Below, one piece after another: positions 25,538 through 37,536 of a stretch of DNA of 64,000 bases. The position numbers and the translations under genes were made by a program. The stretch spans positions 13,074,914 to 13,138,913 of the forward strand of contig NW_023998416.1 of NCBI RefSeq assembly GCF_014805625.2, in the 5' to 3' direction. The notes under the pieces were generated by a model that was not told where the DNA came from, ran no database searches, and was given only the letters and a program-made list of their open reading frames with translations. Origin of the DNA: Glossina fuscipes (lineage: Eukaryota > Arthropoda > Insecta > Diptera > Glossinidae). Positions within the stretch are counted from its first letter, which is position 1. Each line of letters begins with the position of its first letter.

Positions 25538-26533
25538 CTAGGCACACAAGTTTGCCTGTGCTATGGTCGCGACTATCTGGGCTTTAACAGCCGCTTTTGA
25601 AGCTGGCGGCACCTTACCCAAATCGGGAGCTAAGGATAAGAGAAACATGAGATCTGCATTTTGATTGTAATAATCATCTTGTGAATCCAAACGTTGCCGG
25701 TTTAAGATATTACGGGTCAATATTTGACTTTGATTATTTGCGACGTCACTGACGCTGCCTTTGTTTCCAAAATTAGAAAATTTTCGAGAATTGCTGCAGT
25801 TCTTATCAGCAGAATTATTAGCTTCGACACCATCGTTACCCTTATTGCGAAAATGTAAATTTTCGTCAGTAACTTTGATGCTACGCGGATTAGAAATAAG
25901 AAAATTGCATTGTTCTGGAACACTCGAATCATATTCATCGATTTGATACTCAGGCGCTGGAGATGTGACTTCATTGGGATGAGTTTTTTCTTTTTTGAAC
26001 TTCATGCACTGAATGTCCTCACCGATAATAGGAGAATTACCCGGATTAGCATCGGATGTTAAATCGATACCTTCTAAATTATTATTGTCATCGTCATCGC
26101 CATCTTCGAGACCGCTGGAAATGGATGTGTTTTTTTGCAAACCGAACTTTTGGGCCAACATCGCGCAATTCGGCGAGTTCATGAAAGGTAATAAAAATGC
26201 ACACTGTGTTATGAGACCATCCTCATTATTTCGCGCGTAATTTTCTACATTCTTCATCTTTCGGACTCTGCCGCCAACAAGATCTCGAACCCTTTGCCAA
26301 CGCCGTCGGATGGTGGCACGTATTCCTTCTCGAAGATTAAAGTTATATTTTGTTGAATGTGGAAAGAGTTCCAGAGCTACCTTATCCCACTTCTGCTCTC
26401 TTCTGTGAATATGTTCACTTCCACTAGTTTCGCGATTGTACAAAATTTCATATTTACGAACGGCGTTTATTAAGGCTCCATTGCTTATGAACTTCATATC
26501 TACCGACGGTGTACGAGTAGTGTTCTTATGCAT
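25538..26533 (-). CDS. MADF-BESS domain protein (Adf-1-like putative transcription factor), intronless
   Basis: An intact 331-residue frame from ATG to TAG. Residues about 21-117 form a MADF domain (a Myb-like DNA-binding fold): LINAVRKYEILYNRE, then EQKWDKVALELF and a basic IRATIRRRWQRVRDLV helix, ending with CAFLLPFM. The segment between helices is a little longer than usual. Residues 143-149 are acidic (EDGDDDD), followed by a long polar, low-complexity linker. The C-terminus, residues about 292-328, is a BESS motif (DLMFLLSLAPDLGKVPP...VKAQIVATIAQ), a protein-protein interaction element of this fly-expanded family. The expected role is sequence-specific DNA binding in the nucleus; the target is unknown. 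It is nested antisense upstream of the sickie exons. A broken copy of its 5' end lies at 16297-16515. I cannot assign a Drosophila orthologue. Confidence 0.85.
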   Translation of the reverse strand: MHKNTTRTPSVDMKFISNGALINAVRKYEILYNRETSGSEHIHRREQKWDKVALELFPHSTKYNFNLREGIRATIRRRWQRVRDLVGGRVRKMKNVENYARNNEDGLITQCAFLLPFMNSPNCAMLAQKFGLQKNTSISSGLEDGDDDDNNNLEGIDLTSDANPGNSPIIGEDIQCMKFKKEKTHPNEVTSPAPEYQIDEYDSSVPEQCNFLISNPRSIKVTDENLHFRNKGNDGVEANNSADKNCSNSRKFSNFGNKGSVSDVANNQSQILTRNILNRQRLDSQDDYYNQNADLMFLLSLAPDLGKVPPASKAAVKAQIVATIAQANLCA

Positions 26534-26901
26534 TTTTCTTGTTTATTTTGATTGGTATTTTTGCAACAGTTATTCACACCGAGGAACAAAATTTTTTTTT
26601 CTCTTGTAATATTTTCACGCTCGCAGTTATGTACTTAATTCGTCTTCTTCTTCCACAAAACAAGAACAGATGATTTACTCTGCTGTAGAGAGAGAGAGAA
26701 AAAGGTTCAAAACAAAACAAGATATTCTTTAGCCGATGCCTAATACAGCTGAACGATTGCTCTTAGCAGTAGATATATATATAATTTTTATAATTTCGCC
26801 TTTTTTGCTGTGATCAATTTTATGTGAAGTTTTTTTTTTTCAATCGATATTTATTATTTGATTATTTGAAGTAGTCAACCCGATATTTCGGATACTTTCA
26901 A
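26534..26901. promoter_or_regulatory. intergenic segment between divergent frames, possible shared promoter
   Basis: This 368-base segment separates the start of the MADF-BESS gene (-) from the ATG-proximal end of a small + frame at 26902. It carries AATCGATATT near 26842, similar to the DRE core (TATCGATA) used by many fly housekeeping promoters, and a GA-rich run (AGAGAGAGAG) near 26690, which GAGA factor could bind. Promoter activity is an inference. Confidence 0.35.
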
Positions 26902-27123
26902 ATGTGTAATGTCGCTGACATTTTGCACAACACCTTTAGCTACAATGACAACAATATCAAATGCAAAGTTTTCGTTCGACGTGCCATATCCACAGGCTTG
27001 CCATATTGGAATCAAAATATTAACCAAACAATAACCGATTGTTGTCAAGTTATTGAAAAAAGAGCAAGGAGGGGAAAGCACGTGCGAAAAATTTTGCTTC
27101 CGTTGTTATATTCAGCCATTTGA
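26902..27123 (+). CDS. small ORF of unknown function, head-to-head with the MADF-BESS gene
   Basis: A 73-codon frame starting at ATG. The product is Cys- and Asn-containing in its first half and strongly basic near the end (KRARRGKHVRK), with a hydrophobic tail. Composition is more coding-like than most open frames here and the divergent placement is suggestive, but I recognise no family and see no clear poly-A signal downstream. It may be a chance frame or an exon of an unrecognised gene. Confidence 0.2.
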   Translation: MCNVADILHNTFSYNDNNIKCKVFVRRAISTGLPYWNQNINQTITDCCQVIEKRARRGKHVRKILLPLLYSAI

Positions 27124-28539
27124 GTAACTGTCAGCTACGTAATTACCCGTCCCATTTTTCAAGGCCGTTGCTAGGGAAATTAAAAAACAGAATTCATTAG
27201 AAATCTTTCTCAATACACATACAGAGGTATATGTGACTGATATTCATTGAGTGACATCCTTTACAATTTGAAAATGAAACAGCCCAACATATCCAATTAA
27301 GTTACATTCTGAACAATATACATTTCAAATGTGTACCACAGCTTGGAATACATTGACGCGCATAATATCTACAATTGTTAATCACTCTGTCCAGCATGAG
27401 TGGCGTTATGCCTATGACAGCATGACGAATGAATATTCGTTCACCTCCAAATGCTCTATAGCTTGTAGCTTGTCGGCACAGAGATGATAAGCGCCACTAC
27501 TAGCTAAATCGCAAGGCTGCGGCCTGGGTAAGCAAAAGTTGATGGCGGCTCCACTACCTGGTCACTCAGCGATGAGCATCCACAAGAATGCTGTCACTGT
27601 GATAAAGTTTTTTAATGACTTCCAAAAGTTTAGGAACCGCTAAGTCGCTACATGACGCCACTGCAAATTGTACTGAGTATTCTTATACCCGGTAGAGCAC
27701 AAAAAAATTTACTGTCATTTGGAAATTACAGTCTTATAATGTATTCCTCTTGCCGGAAGCTCTCTTAGCAATTTAATATATTATATATAATTTAAAATGT
27801 GTTTTTTTCTTAAGGCACTCACATGTTTTTCATAATTATTCATTAAGCACAATTTTCGCTGTTTAGCAAACTATTAATTTCTAAAGTAAATTTTATGGCG
27901 TTTTGTTAATTAAACCTTATTAGTAAAGTATTTATTTAAGTTTGTAGAGAAATTTGTAAAACTTGTAAGCATGATTTTCATTTCGGATCACGTTTCACAT
28001 AGCCTTACTGCTATGAGATGCTTGAGCATTTCGTGTTGTTACTTATAACGTGTCATTGGCAGCTATATCCGTTTCTTGCTTATACTATGCCGTTATTTGC
28101 ACAGCATATCCATTAAACTGAACACTGAAGTAAAAAACCATTATTTCTTTCTTTCTTTTAATTAACTTTGGCTCTTAAACGTGAAGATTAATATTGTTAT
28201 TTAGTAGTTTCCTTCAACGCACCTTTTTTCCCATGCCGCTATGAAAATTCTGTTTTATTAATCACAACTCGCTCTCTAGTGCGTCTTTGAGGAGCAGTTA
28301 TGAAAAGTTTTAAAACAAATAATAATGAAAGGACAGAAATAAAAAGTTTTAATTGAATTAAGCAAAAAAGTCCTTAAGTTTATTTGAAACTTTTTACAGT
28401 GTTTAGCAATTGAAAAAAGAGAAGGAAGAAAGAATTTAAAATATTACACTTTATTTAATTCAGGTAATAAAATTATATTCGGCTGCATTCGCCTTCCTTA
28501 TCGTAAAAGAAACAAAAAATAAATACTTTCTTTTTTTTG
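27124..28539. other. non-coding stretch
   Basis: No gene recognised. A more GC-balanced block at about 27330-27660 looks like transposon debris but could not be matched to a family. A sequence TTTAATTCAG/GTAATA at about 28456-28467 resembles a weak combined acceptor-donor site. Confidence 0.45.
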
Positions 28540-28860
28540 TATTTCAAAGGCGTGGCCGATTTTTCGATTTTTATGCAGATACGTGCAATATTCGCAAAAA
28601 CTCTTCTTGCCAGATCTGTTGTGGGTTGTTTGGTTTTGAGAACAGACATGTTTTCAGTTTACATTGTACGCTGGGCGTTCGCTTTGATTGATCTGGCCCA
28701 TTTTTAACACCTGCCTGTAAGAACCTCTTTTTGGTAAATCTGATTTTAGCGAACGGGAGACATACGGACATTAGGCGGGCGGAGAGAGAGGCATCACTAA
28801 ACCTATTGACAATTTGATGCTGATCAAGCAATTTATAGGGTTGTGTAGTTTCGTTCTAAA
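28540..28860 (+). repeat. dispersed repeat R2, copy 1
   Basis: Shares CTGGCCCATTTTTAACACC (copy 2: TTGGCCCAATTTCAGCACC) and TTTGATGCTGATCAAG with the segment at 32830-32970, in the same order and orientation. The open frame on the - strand here is a by-product. The element resembles the non-coding GGCCGATTT...CCCATTTTC repeats common in higher flies; the family was not identified. Confidence 0.6.
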
Positions 28861-29779
28861 TGTTGCCAATACGGCAATATCAATAAGAGTATAAATAGAA
28901 TTGATAAGCACATAAATGGTATTCGAAATATGACAATCAAACTTCAAAACACAAAATAAAATTTTCATAATATTTTTATAGGATTTTCTTGCCAACTTTG
29001 TAAAGTAACTAAGTACCAAATAAGTTTTCTCGCTGAACTTGGTAGCTTTATAAAATCTACTTACCGCCCTCATCTTCCCCAAAATATCATGTATAGACAC
29101 ACATTGTATACCGCATTACATTTTATTCTGTGTTAAGCTGGGAAAAAAATGCAGCCGGCGCTACGAAAATGATTAACTAGGCTTAGGGTGAGAATGCAAG
29201 AAACTATGAAACAGAAAGTGATTTGCGGGATATTGTGCAACAAAATTGCGCAGCAAAAGTAATCCAAAAAAATCATCTTCAAACTTGGACTGGCAATTTT
29301 TTATGATTGGTGCATTCTTCACTGGTTCAGACGGGCGCAGAAGTGTCCAACCAGTCAGCAGCTCACAAAATGGATCGATGACTACTTCGTCTCGAAACCG
29401 TGGGAGTATCTGCAAACCGCCCGCTAAAAGGCAAGAGACCACCACCACTTAAATTGAAGAGAATTTATTGGCATACCTAATACTTTTTCGCAAAATAAAT
29501 TTATAATTAAAAATTGCAATAGAAACCTAGTCCACGCAATTAAAACATTGTTAGAACTTTTGACCTATAGTACCAAAATGATTTAGTCGTTGCTAGCAAA
29601 GAATCCCTATTATTTTTGAAAAGTGTCAACCATCAAATAACGCCCAACAAAATTTTATTTCATTTCGATCATTTGTTCACTGGTGGTTACTCAGCTTTAA
29701 TTGATGCCTTTTTTTTACGTACAAAATAATTTCAAAATACGAATTTTGTACTTTTTCCATGGGAAAATCGAGGCGGACT

Positions 29780-29965
29780 TAAAAAGTGTTATGGGAACTC
29801 TTCTTAGTTAGGAAATAATAATTTATTAGTAGTTTACCAGTTTTAAGCGAGATTGTGCGTAAATTGACAGCGAACGCTAGATGAGAAGGGGTTACATCGA
29901 GAAAATATCCAAAAAAAACTGTGAAAATGATTTCTGATAATAGTAAAATGAAATTTTGTGCATGA
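29780..29965 (+). repeat. dispersed repeat R4, copy 1
   Basis: The segment around AATAATTTATTAGTAGTTTA CCAG aligns with that around 40880-40900 in the third intron (AATAATTTTTTAGTGGTTTA CCAA), including flanking GGAACTCTTC versus GCAACTCTCC and, further on, GATTTCTGATAATAG versus AATTTCGATAATGC. The orientation is the same. No coding capacity was recognised. Confidence 0.6.
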
Positions 29966-30199
29966 AAAGCTGATCTGTAACACACTGAAGTATGTCGGTC
30001 TATTGGCATTAAAATTGTGCACTTTTCCAAACGGATTATGCGTTTTAATCACAGCGCATCGTGAAACAGCGGTAAAAGTACATGAATCCAGCTCCGAAAG
30101 GCTACACTTTCTCCAAATCTCGCGTGCAACGCCAATTACTTGTTTGCTAACATAACAAAATAATGCCGTAGAGAAAAAGATTGCGATCAAAACGTGAGA

Positions 30200-32829
30200 T
30201 CATTGCGGACACAGAGACAAGGCGTTTCACAAAAAGTCAAACTAAATATTGGAAAAACGTTGAAATAACTGTTTTGGTATTGAAGGAAATCGGTTGAGGC
30301 ACAAGTTCGAATTGTGAAATTTTCTTGCTTAGCCTCGGCAATAATTTATCGATGTATTTGTTAATTTGGGAAAACAAACAAAAAAAAGAGAAAACGTTGA
30401 GCATGTGCTTTCTTAACGACCAGCAGACTAAAAAATTGCCGTCTCGCATAAAGGTTACAGACAATATTTATTTCATACTTTTCATGTAGCGTTAATAAAA
30501 AATCAATAGATTTTAGTAAAAGAAAATGTTTCGTCTACGAGCATAATAGCATTGAGAGAGGGTTGCAAAGAAATAACAACAAAAGCATTAGATATTACGC
30601 TTAGGAAAGTGAAAATAAATTAATAAATAGGTCAGCAAATAGTTGCTGCAAAGTAGTAAAACAGGCACACGGTTTCTTTTGCCGGTGCCGATGGAGAAAA
30701 ATCAGCCCTTCTTGATGTTCCACTGGAGCATGTTCATAAGAGATCATGTATTCCAAATGTGAAAAGACATAGTCAAGGTCCTACGTTTTTCTAAAGCGAG
30801 TTAGAAAATAGTTAAGTGCAGCCCACTGTTTACGTCGCCTACATTCGATCCAGATTACAGTATAAGTCACTTGTGCGATCTTGCTCGAAGGCTCTCAATG
30901 ACGTATAGTAAAGGATTCGAGCGCATATTGTATAAAGTGGTACCTCGAGGCAAGTGTTCCACAACGATAAAAGGGATTTGTCCATCAAACAAGACCTTTA
31001 ACAGGATTACTCGGCTTTCATAGAGTTCTGATCTTATTTCCGAAGTTGGCCGTGTCCCGCACAACACACGTTTGTGTTGTCTACTCGTCGATGGTTAAAC
31101 TCACTATCCATTTTTGCAACAACCTGTTTCGAGTTTGGCAAAGATGCAGGTTGGCCGACGCTCCTTAAATGTCCGCCAAAATGAGAGATTCTCTATCGAG
31201 CGAATCTGGGCGCTTACCTCACTTTATGCTCTTTAATCCCATTTGTTGATGACAATCAGAAAGTGGAATCTATTATTTGGCCACATTAAGTCAACTCATA
31301 GCGCTTGATCTTTCCCACGGAACGCATAGCTTCACGTTGCATAAATGCTTTGTCCTCATTTATGCAAATTCGTCTATCTTACGCCACGACCTTCCCCGTT
31401 CGCACATCATTGACATACGTGAGCGACTTTTTATCGATTACTATGAATCTCTTCATTTCATTTCAGCAGTGATTCGCAACATGAGACTCGGTCAACTACA
31501 TTTTTCATTGTTATTTCATGTTGTAAGCAAATTTTTGCATACAACATTCTATTTCGTATGACGCTTGACTTCGCAGCAATGTCATAAGATAAGGTATTCG
31601 GGATTCTCAATTAAGAATCTCATCAACTTTATCAGCAAAGCATTTGTGTTCTCGTAATTTTATTTTAAAGTATTTTCACCATAAACCCCACGAAATTTGT
31701 CACAAATTTAGAAAACATTTGTGTCTTGGTCGAAATGATAATATGAAAAATAATTGCTTTTTCCGAACTTGTACTCATTATCAACATGCAATTGCTTTAC
31801 TGAATGAGCAAATTTCACAATGCCTTCTTTTTTTTTTTTTTTTCTTTACTTTTCTATGAATTTTCAACTTCCACACACGTCATACTGTAGGTTGACAGGA
31901 CTAGCATAGCTGAAGTTAAGGGATTCTAAAATCTTTTTTTCTTTGCCCCTATATATTCTCAACCATAGCGTATCATATAAACGACGCTGTATGCAAATAG
32001 TATTTTTCATCATAATGTCAAATTATTTGTAAAAATACACTTTCCCATATATGTAATGGTTGTTGCTAAGCAAATTTATGTACTTATTATGGCTATTATA
32101 AATAAAAGGACTTCACATGACAACAACATTATTGAGAATTTTTTTTTTTTTTTTAAATTCTTTTCAGTGAATCCTTTCATGTTTCCATCACATATTTGAA
32201 ATCACAACTTTCAATTCGTAGAACACACTTTCCATGAACGCATTTATGTTCACTCAAAGTCAGTCAATTATAAGAGATTTTAAACAAAAAAACTATACGA
32301 ATGTGTCAACTTTGTGAGTGCAGCCAGAGAATTTGATGAATTTTCATTGTAAAGTTATTAGAAATCTAATGAGAAAAGACAAGACAGCAAAAATTTAGTT
32401 TCCATTACAGTGGTTCTAAAATCATTTAGTAAATAGCACAAGACTTGGTCTTGGCAAGACAACTGTTCTTACCTTTAGCTTCGTACTGTATTAATGTACG
32501 TACGGTCTGCAATAATAAAAAAGACAAAAGAAACTCTACTCACAAACAACTTATTTTAAAAAAGTTAATCAATAGGAAAAGAATAAATAAGAAGAAGCTA
32601 CAGACTGAACACATTTTCGTTCGCTTTGGTTGAGCGAAAAAGAAAATAATTTGATGCTTTAAAAAAAATTGTTTAAAATAGTTTACCAGAATTCGATTTT
32701 ACGTTCAGTGCTATCAAGGCTAATCTATAGTTTTATGCCAACCAATCAAGTGTCACTGGATGACCCTAAAGCAGCGTGTTATTAGCTTATACGTCATGGC
32801 TAGAAAACTCGAAAAGCCGAGATGTTTAT
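30200..32829. other. non-coding stretch, probably repeat debris plus AT-rich intron
   Basis: Apart from the transposase-like scrap at 30867-31067, no gene is recognised. The block 30660-31500 is more GC-balanced than its surroundings and likely derives from an old element. The rest is AT-rich, with poly-T tracts near 31830 and 32140. Confidence 0.45.
30867..31067 (-). mobile_element. possible Tc1/mariner transposase scrap
   Basis: The - strand frame contains KVLFDGQIPFIVVEHLPRGTT, which resembles the mariner/Tc1 segment around VFWD..GIL..(E/D)(Y/F)LP.GTT. It is only about 40 residues and the neighbouring sequence could not be matched, so this is a weak call. Confidence 0.2.
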
Positions 32830-32970
32830 TTATATTGTGCTGTGGGCTTGTTCCTTGACCGATTTGGCCCAATTTCAGCACCAACCTGCGTAAAAGAGCT
32901 TTCAACGCTTCTGCCAAATGCAAAGCTTAAATCGGTTTAGAGTTTGATGCTGATCAAGAGTACGCATATG
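32830..32970 (+). repeat. dispersed repeat R2, copy 2
   Basis: Partner of 28540-28860: GATTTGGCCCAATTTCAGCA, then ATCGGTTTAG and TTTGATGCTGATCAAG. It is shorter and more diverged than copy 1. Confidence 0.55.
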
Positions 32971-34156
32971 CTTTTTGTTTTGAGAAAATAAATAAACAAC
33001 TAATTCTCTTTTTACACGTTCTCAAAAATTTCGTGTAAAAAAAGATATTGACTAAAAGGAAAACTAGTACATCGGTTCAATCCTAAAAAAGGAAGTGGAA
33101 CGTACGCTAAACAATGTTGAACAATTTGAGTTCATTTAAGAATTTATTTCGTGCTTACAGATTTTAATTCATTAAATATATTATAAAAAATAAATTACAC
33201 TTTGAAAAATCAAACAAAATTGCGGGAAAAATACATTACATCTATACTCTATGCATAATTCGCTTATATAGGGCATTTAATCGACCTAATCGAACTGAGT
33301 TACGAAAAACATAACGCAGAATTACAATGCATAGTTTGGAGGAGTGAGAATGAAAAATTCATCAGAAAAATTCATAGAATATTGAAAGTCGGGTTAAAAG
33401 AAAACAATTCCCATAAAAAGAGATTTTTTTTCTTTCTACCACGCGTTAAATAAAATTTCGTTTAAAAAATTCGTGTAAAAAGGGAATTCTAAACTTCTTA
33501 TCACACTAGTGGCGTAACTTGCCAACAGGGATTCCGTTCATAAAAGAGCGCGTAGAAGAAAGCTTGAAATTTTAAGGAAGAAATTTCTTTCCTGTTGATT
33601 TATCGGCACATATATTAGAAAATGAAAAGCAGCCTTTAAGCCAAAAAAAAAAACGATTGGGTTTTTAAAGATGTACAGTGGTTTCCTCTCCCTCTTGAAA
33701 AGCTCACTTGCACGTAAATGCTGAGAGTGAGCGATGTAATTTTGGAGATGTAAAATATGCGCTCACTCTGGACCAAATCGTCGCGTTTCTCTTTTCCTTT
33801 ACAGCACCTGTTTAGGAGAGAAATGCAGCCGAAAGGATTTCCCATCTTTAAATGTTTCTATCTTTCATATGTGCCTTCAATCTTTAATCTGAAAATTCGT
33901 GATTTTGGAAGACCTTATATCTTCTACACTTTTGACATGTTCGTCGTAAGCTCTTATAGCATGTCCTCAATTATATATGATATATACGTTCAATTATTTT
34001 TTGCAAAGAAAATTATCAGTCACGTTAGCTTTTGTTTAATCGATTTCTGGTATCAAATGTTTTCTTATGTTTTATGTTTTTCTGCGCTGAAATTTGATAT
34101 AACAAAAGCATTAGATTCTACAAATTTAATTCTATACTTGTTGTAATTCAGTATTT

Positions 34157-34275
34157 ATTCAATGCGCTTAATGTAATAAAAGATTTTTAGCATTTTTTTA
34201 TCAATCATGTATCAAGCGTCTCAATGATTTTCTTTTTGTTCATTTCCTTGTGCACTACGTCCTCATATTCGACGA
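34157..34275 (+). repeat. direct repeat R3, left copy
   Basis: About 110 bases that recur at 36192-36310 in the same orientation. Diagnostic parts are ATTCAATGCGCTTAATGTAA, TATCAATCATGTATCAAGCG and TCTCAATGATTTTCTTTT. Confidence 0.65.
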
Positions 34276-36191
34276 AAGGGCTCAAAGTGTCGCCCCCCTA
34301 CTACTCCCCCCGCAAAGCTTGAAACGTATTGTTTCCAGCAAGTCATAGATGGATATCAGAAATTTTCCTTTGAATGACTGATTTAATGGCGATGAAAGCG
34401 AGCACCAATTAGTAAATAACGATAATCTCAGTTCTGCCTATGACGTTTGTCTTGAAATATTTATTGTCGCCTTTAAAGACATGATACAGGCTTTCGTATG
34501 CTGCTTGTAGTGGTCGATTGATAACATCATTTCGTTGCTGCCAACTGCTCTTGAATAAATGGGGTGGTTTTGAAGTGAGGTAATGAGCGCGTGTATGTAC
34601 ATAGTCGTTCCAATCACTGATGTTGATCCGGCGGCAATCTAAAGATAGCGTTGTACCCCTTATTAGCAGGAATTGTATCTGGATCTTCTTTGATGCTTGC
34701 ACAATAACCTAAAAGTACAAATGGTGACACATTAGCTCATACGACCGTTGTATGACAATTGATTGCTCTTTCCATTATTGTGTGGAATTTCTGGATAATG
34801 CTATTATGCATTAATTGACGCCCTGTTGTCTAACTAAACAAGACCCAAATAAGTGACGATTCGAACTGTCTTTCTCAACTGTGGCATGTAGCGGCATGTT
34901 AAAGCGATTAAAAGAATTTGAATGGAATATGGAAGCAATTTATTCCTGCCAGTTAAGCTCCTGTTCGGCGTTTGAAACAATAGTTGGCAGTGGGTCCATA
35001 AGCCTATAGTTACAAGAGACATATGTTGGCTATGAATTTTGTACGTTTTTCTTTTTGCAGATGGAGAGATAAGCCGTTGAATTTCAACTTTTAGGCACCA
35101 TGCATAGGCCTATGAAGATTTATTGTTTCTCTGCAACTGCAACTTTTTCACATCGTTGTGGCAAAAGACATGCAATGACGTAAGACCGATCTTACAAAAT
35201 TATTCGGTAAAATATGATTGTGCTCTTTGCGGTGATGGTAGGACGCTTTAGGTAAAAATCATTTTAGTCTCATTACAACCGCATAACGCTTGTGTATACG
35301 ACAAAAAGTCGGCAAATACATGTTGATTGTCGAATATCTATCGAAAATGAACTTAAAATGTGTAGATGACTTATTTGTTTGGTTGAGGTTGTTTCCCTTT
35401 CCATTTCAACAGGAAAGGCATACAACAGCAGCTTAGGTTGCGTAAAATTACACAATTGTTGCTCTTCTAACGTTTTACGTTCGAAATACTTTCTTGTATG
35501 CCGTCTACTCTCTCTAGCGTTGTTGGCCCGCGTCTCGTGCTTCGGATTCAAAAGATATAAGCTTCGCAATTTCATCCATTTCCACATTACCATCTTCTAC
35601 GAAACGTAGTGGTGCGGGTGACGTTTGAAAAACTAGTAAAATCACTTTGCATAATCCCTTTCGGCATTTTTCGAAACTCCCCTGAAGTCATTATTCCATC
35701 TAATTATAGATTGTGTCCTACTCTCTTAATATTTCGTGGTGTTCTGTTGACTTCGACCAGAACAAAAGAATTTTGCCTTCGGGAAAGTTTGTTCCAATAT
35801 TTTCTTATTCGTAATTCCTTTTTTCTTTGTCAATGACATTTGCATTGACGGTGTGACCCCAATGTGACAGTTCCCAGAAAGTTGACAAAGTAATATATAA
35901 TAATTTTTCGAGAGCTGTTCTCAATTGCTTGCAGACTTCTGTTTCACCCTTTGATGTGGTGAAGATCCCGTTCAATAATTCCATTTGAATGAATTAAGAC
36001 ACAGAGCGACATTTGCGTGCCGAGAAGAGAGATTTCGATAAGAATCCAGAAGATTTCAGTCGTATTGTATGCGCTCCTATGTGTTTATATATTGACGTTT
36101 GTACGGTCTCCCTTTTGACTTACTGATTACGTGCATAAAGCACGAGTTCGCCAGTTGCAGGATTTATATAAATATTTGATCTTACAACCTT
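34276..36191 (-). other. segment between R3 direct repeats, likely decayed element
   Basis: About 1.9 kb enclosed by the R3 repeats. Several medium-length open frames lie on the - strand (34409-34702, 34834-35022, 35273-35593) and have moderate coding character; one alternative frame near 35570 reads PPLRFVEDGNVEMDEIAKLI. No domain could be named. A broken transposon or retroelement is the simplest explanation. Confidence 0.35.
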
Positions 36192-36310
36192 TGCAATGTG
36201 CTTAATATTATGAACGATTTTCAATTTTAGAGTTTATTATCAATCACGTACTAACGTCTCAATGATTTTCTTTTATTTACTTCTTCGTGTGCAGCCTTGC
36301 TCGCAACATT
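36192..36310 (+). repeat. direct repeat R3, right copy
   Basis: GCAATGTGCTTAATATTATG, TATCAATCACGTACTAACG and TCTCAATGATTTTCTTTTAT match the left copy at 34157-34275 in the same order. Spacing between copies is about 2.04 kb. Confidence 0.65.
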
Positions 36311-36764
36311 GACCCAACCTGACAAACCAGACAATATCGCACACAAAGACCTTAACAAAGATAATGATTGAGACGATAGTGCGTGACTGATAAAAAAAAA
36401 GTACTTGTTGCATCTGTTTACAATAACAGAGTAAAACTTCCTACAACTTGTAGGAAATGTGTCTAGAACACACTGGATAATTGGGAAAATGTATGATGAT
36501 GACGTCAAAGGTCGCTGTCTATACTTTGGGGTGATAAAAATCACCCTAAACTGTGAAAGCAAGGAAATTAAAGCCAACTCGATAATTCAAATAGTTTTTT
36601 AAAACAAGCACCATTTTCTCATTTTGCGAACAAAATGAAAAAAAGTCCTGCTTAAAAAAGTGTATAAAAAGAATCTTTCCTCCCTTTTATATTTGCTTGT
36701 CAATAAAAATGAATAAATAAATTACGTAAAATTTTAATTTTTTATTTTTTTTATTTATTTTTAG

Positions 36765-37336
36765 AATACGGAATAGTCGCGGTAGTTTAGATAGCATTGG
36801 TACGGCAGTAGCCTCTTCGGCCGCTTCGCAAGCTAGTTCAAGCGGTGGCTCGAATACCAAAATGGATATGAGTAATGGAGGCATTGGTAACGGCTCCGGT
36901 AATAACAGTATAAATAATAGTCCACAACACTCCCATCACCAGCACAGTCCACTTCGTTCCGGAAATGCGATACGTAATAATGCTCGCGACAACTGGTCGA
37001 AAATGCCTGAACCGTTAAAAGGCCACAAATCAGAACAAAAAGACAAATCCTCGCCTTCACGTTGCACCCTAACCGGTACAACTGCGTCGTCGAAACAGGG
37101 ATCACCTTCGGGACGAACTAAAGGAGTTCCCCCCAGTTTCGGCTACGTAAAACGTGCTAACGGCACAGCTACGTCTACCGCTGAACAACAACAAATTGCC
37201 ATGATGATCAATGTCGGCAATGGCGGTCCACAAAATGGACGTACAGCTCATGTATCGGCAGTGCCAAGAACAGCGGCGGGGGGAAATGGTCGCAAAATGT
37301 CGGGTGGTACACAGACCTTACCAAGTGATATAACAA
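36765..37336 (+). CDS. sick: sickie / Neuron navigator homologue, internal exon 1 of 5 in window
   Basis: Acceptor TTATTTTTAG at 36763-36764, donor AA/GTATGT at 37337. The first base completes a codon from an exon left of the window or not recognised; the frame is then open for 190 codons and ends one base into the next codon. The product starts IRNSRGSLDSIGTAV and is Ser/Gly/Asn-rich and disordered, with basic patches and the motif KGVPPSFGYVKR, ending GTQTLPSDIT. Nav/sickie proteins have such a long, basic, Ser-rich region that associates with the cytoskeleton, between an N-terminal calponin-homology part and a C-terminal coiled coil plus AAA+ domain. The methionine at 36862 is internal and not proposed as the start. 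An open frame on the - strand here is a shadow. Confidence 0.9.
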
Positions 37337-37397
37337 GTATGTATTAAGCTTAAAACAAAAGTTGAATAGAAAACCAAGTCAATCGCTGCATTTCCAG

Positions 37398-37536
37398 GAA
37401 TACCTCCCAACACTCAGCATCGTAGTTATTCTTTGACTGGTCCGGGTGCTACGCAATTAAGTCAATCTATACGTGAACGTTTAGCTACCGGATCACACAG
37501 CTTACCAAAACCAGGCACCGATGTATACCAGCATAG
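37398..37536 (+). CDS. sick: sickie homologue, exon 2 in window
   Basis: A 139-base exon bounded by TTTCCAG (37396-37397) and AG/GTATGT (37537). The split codon A/GA gives Arg, then IPPNTQHRSYSLTGPGATQL, SQSIRERLATGSHSLPKPG and TDVYQH. Frame is preserved from the preceding exon across a 61-base intron. Phase leaves two bases (AG) for the next exon. It is short and rich in Ser, Pro and Gln; the sequence looks conserved and fits the Nav/sickie central region. Confidence 0.88.

Noticed and set aside
28448..28470. TTTAATTCAG/GTAATA as a recursive splice site
   Set aside because: The donor half (GTAATA) is weak; chance is likely in AT-rich DNA.
29173..29452. Overlapping open frames on both strands with some coding-like composition
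   Set aside because: Neither frame resembles a known family, no supported splice sites or poly-A signal; left uncalled.
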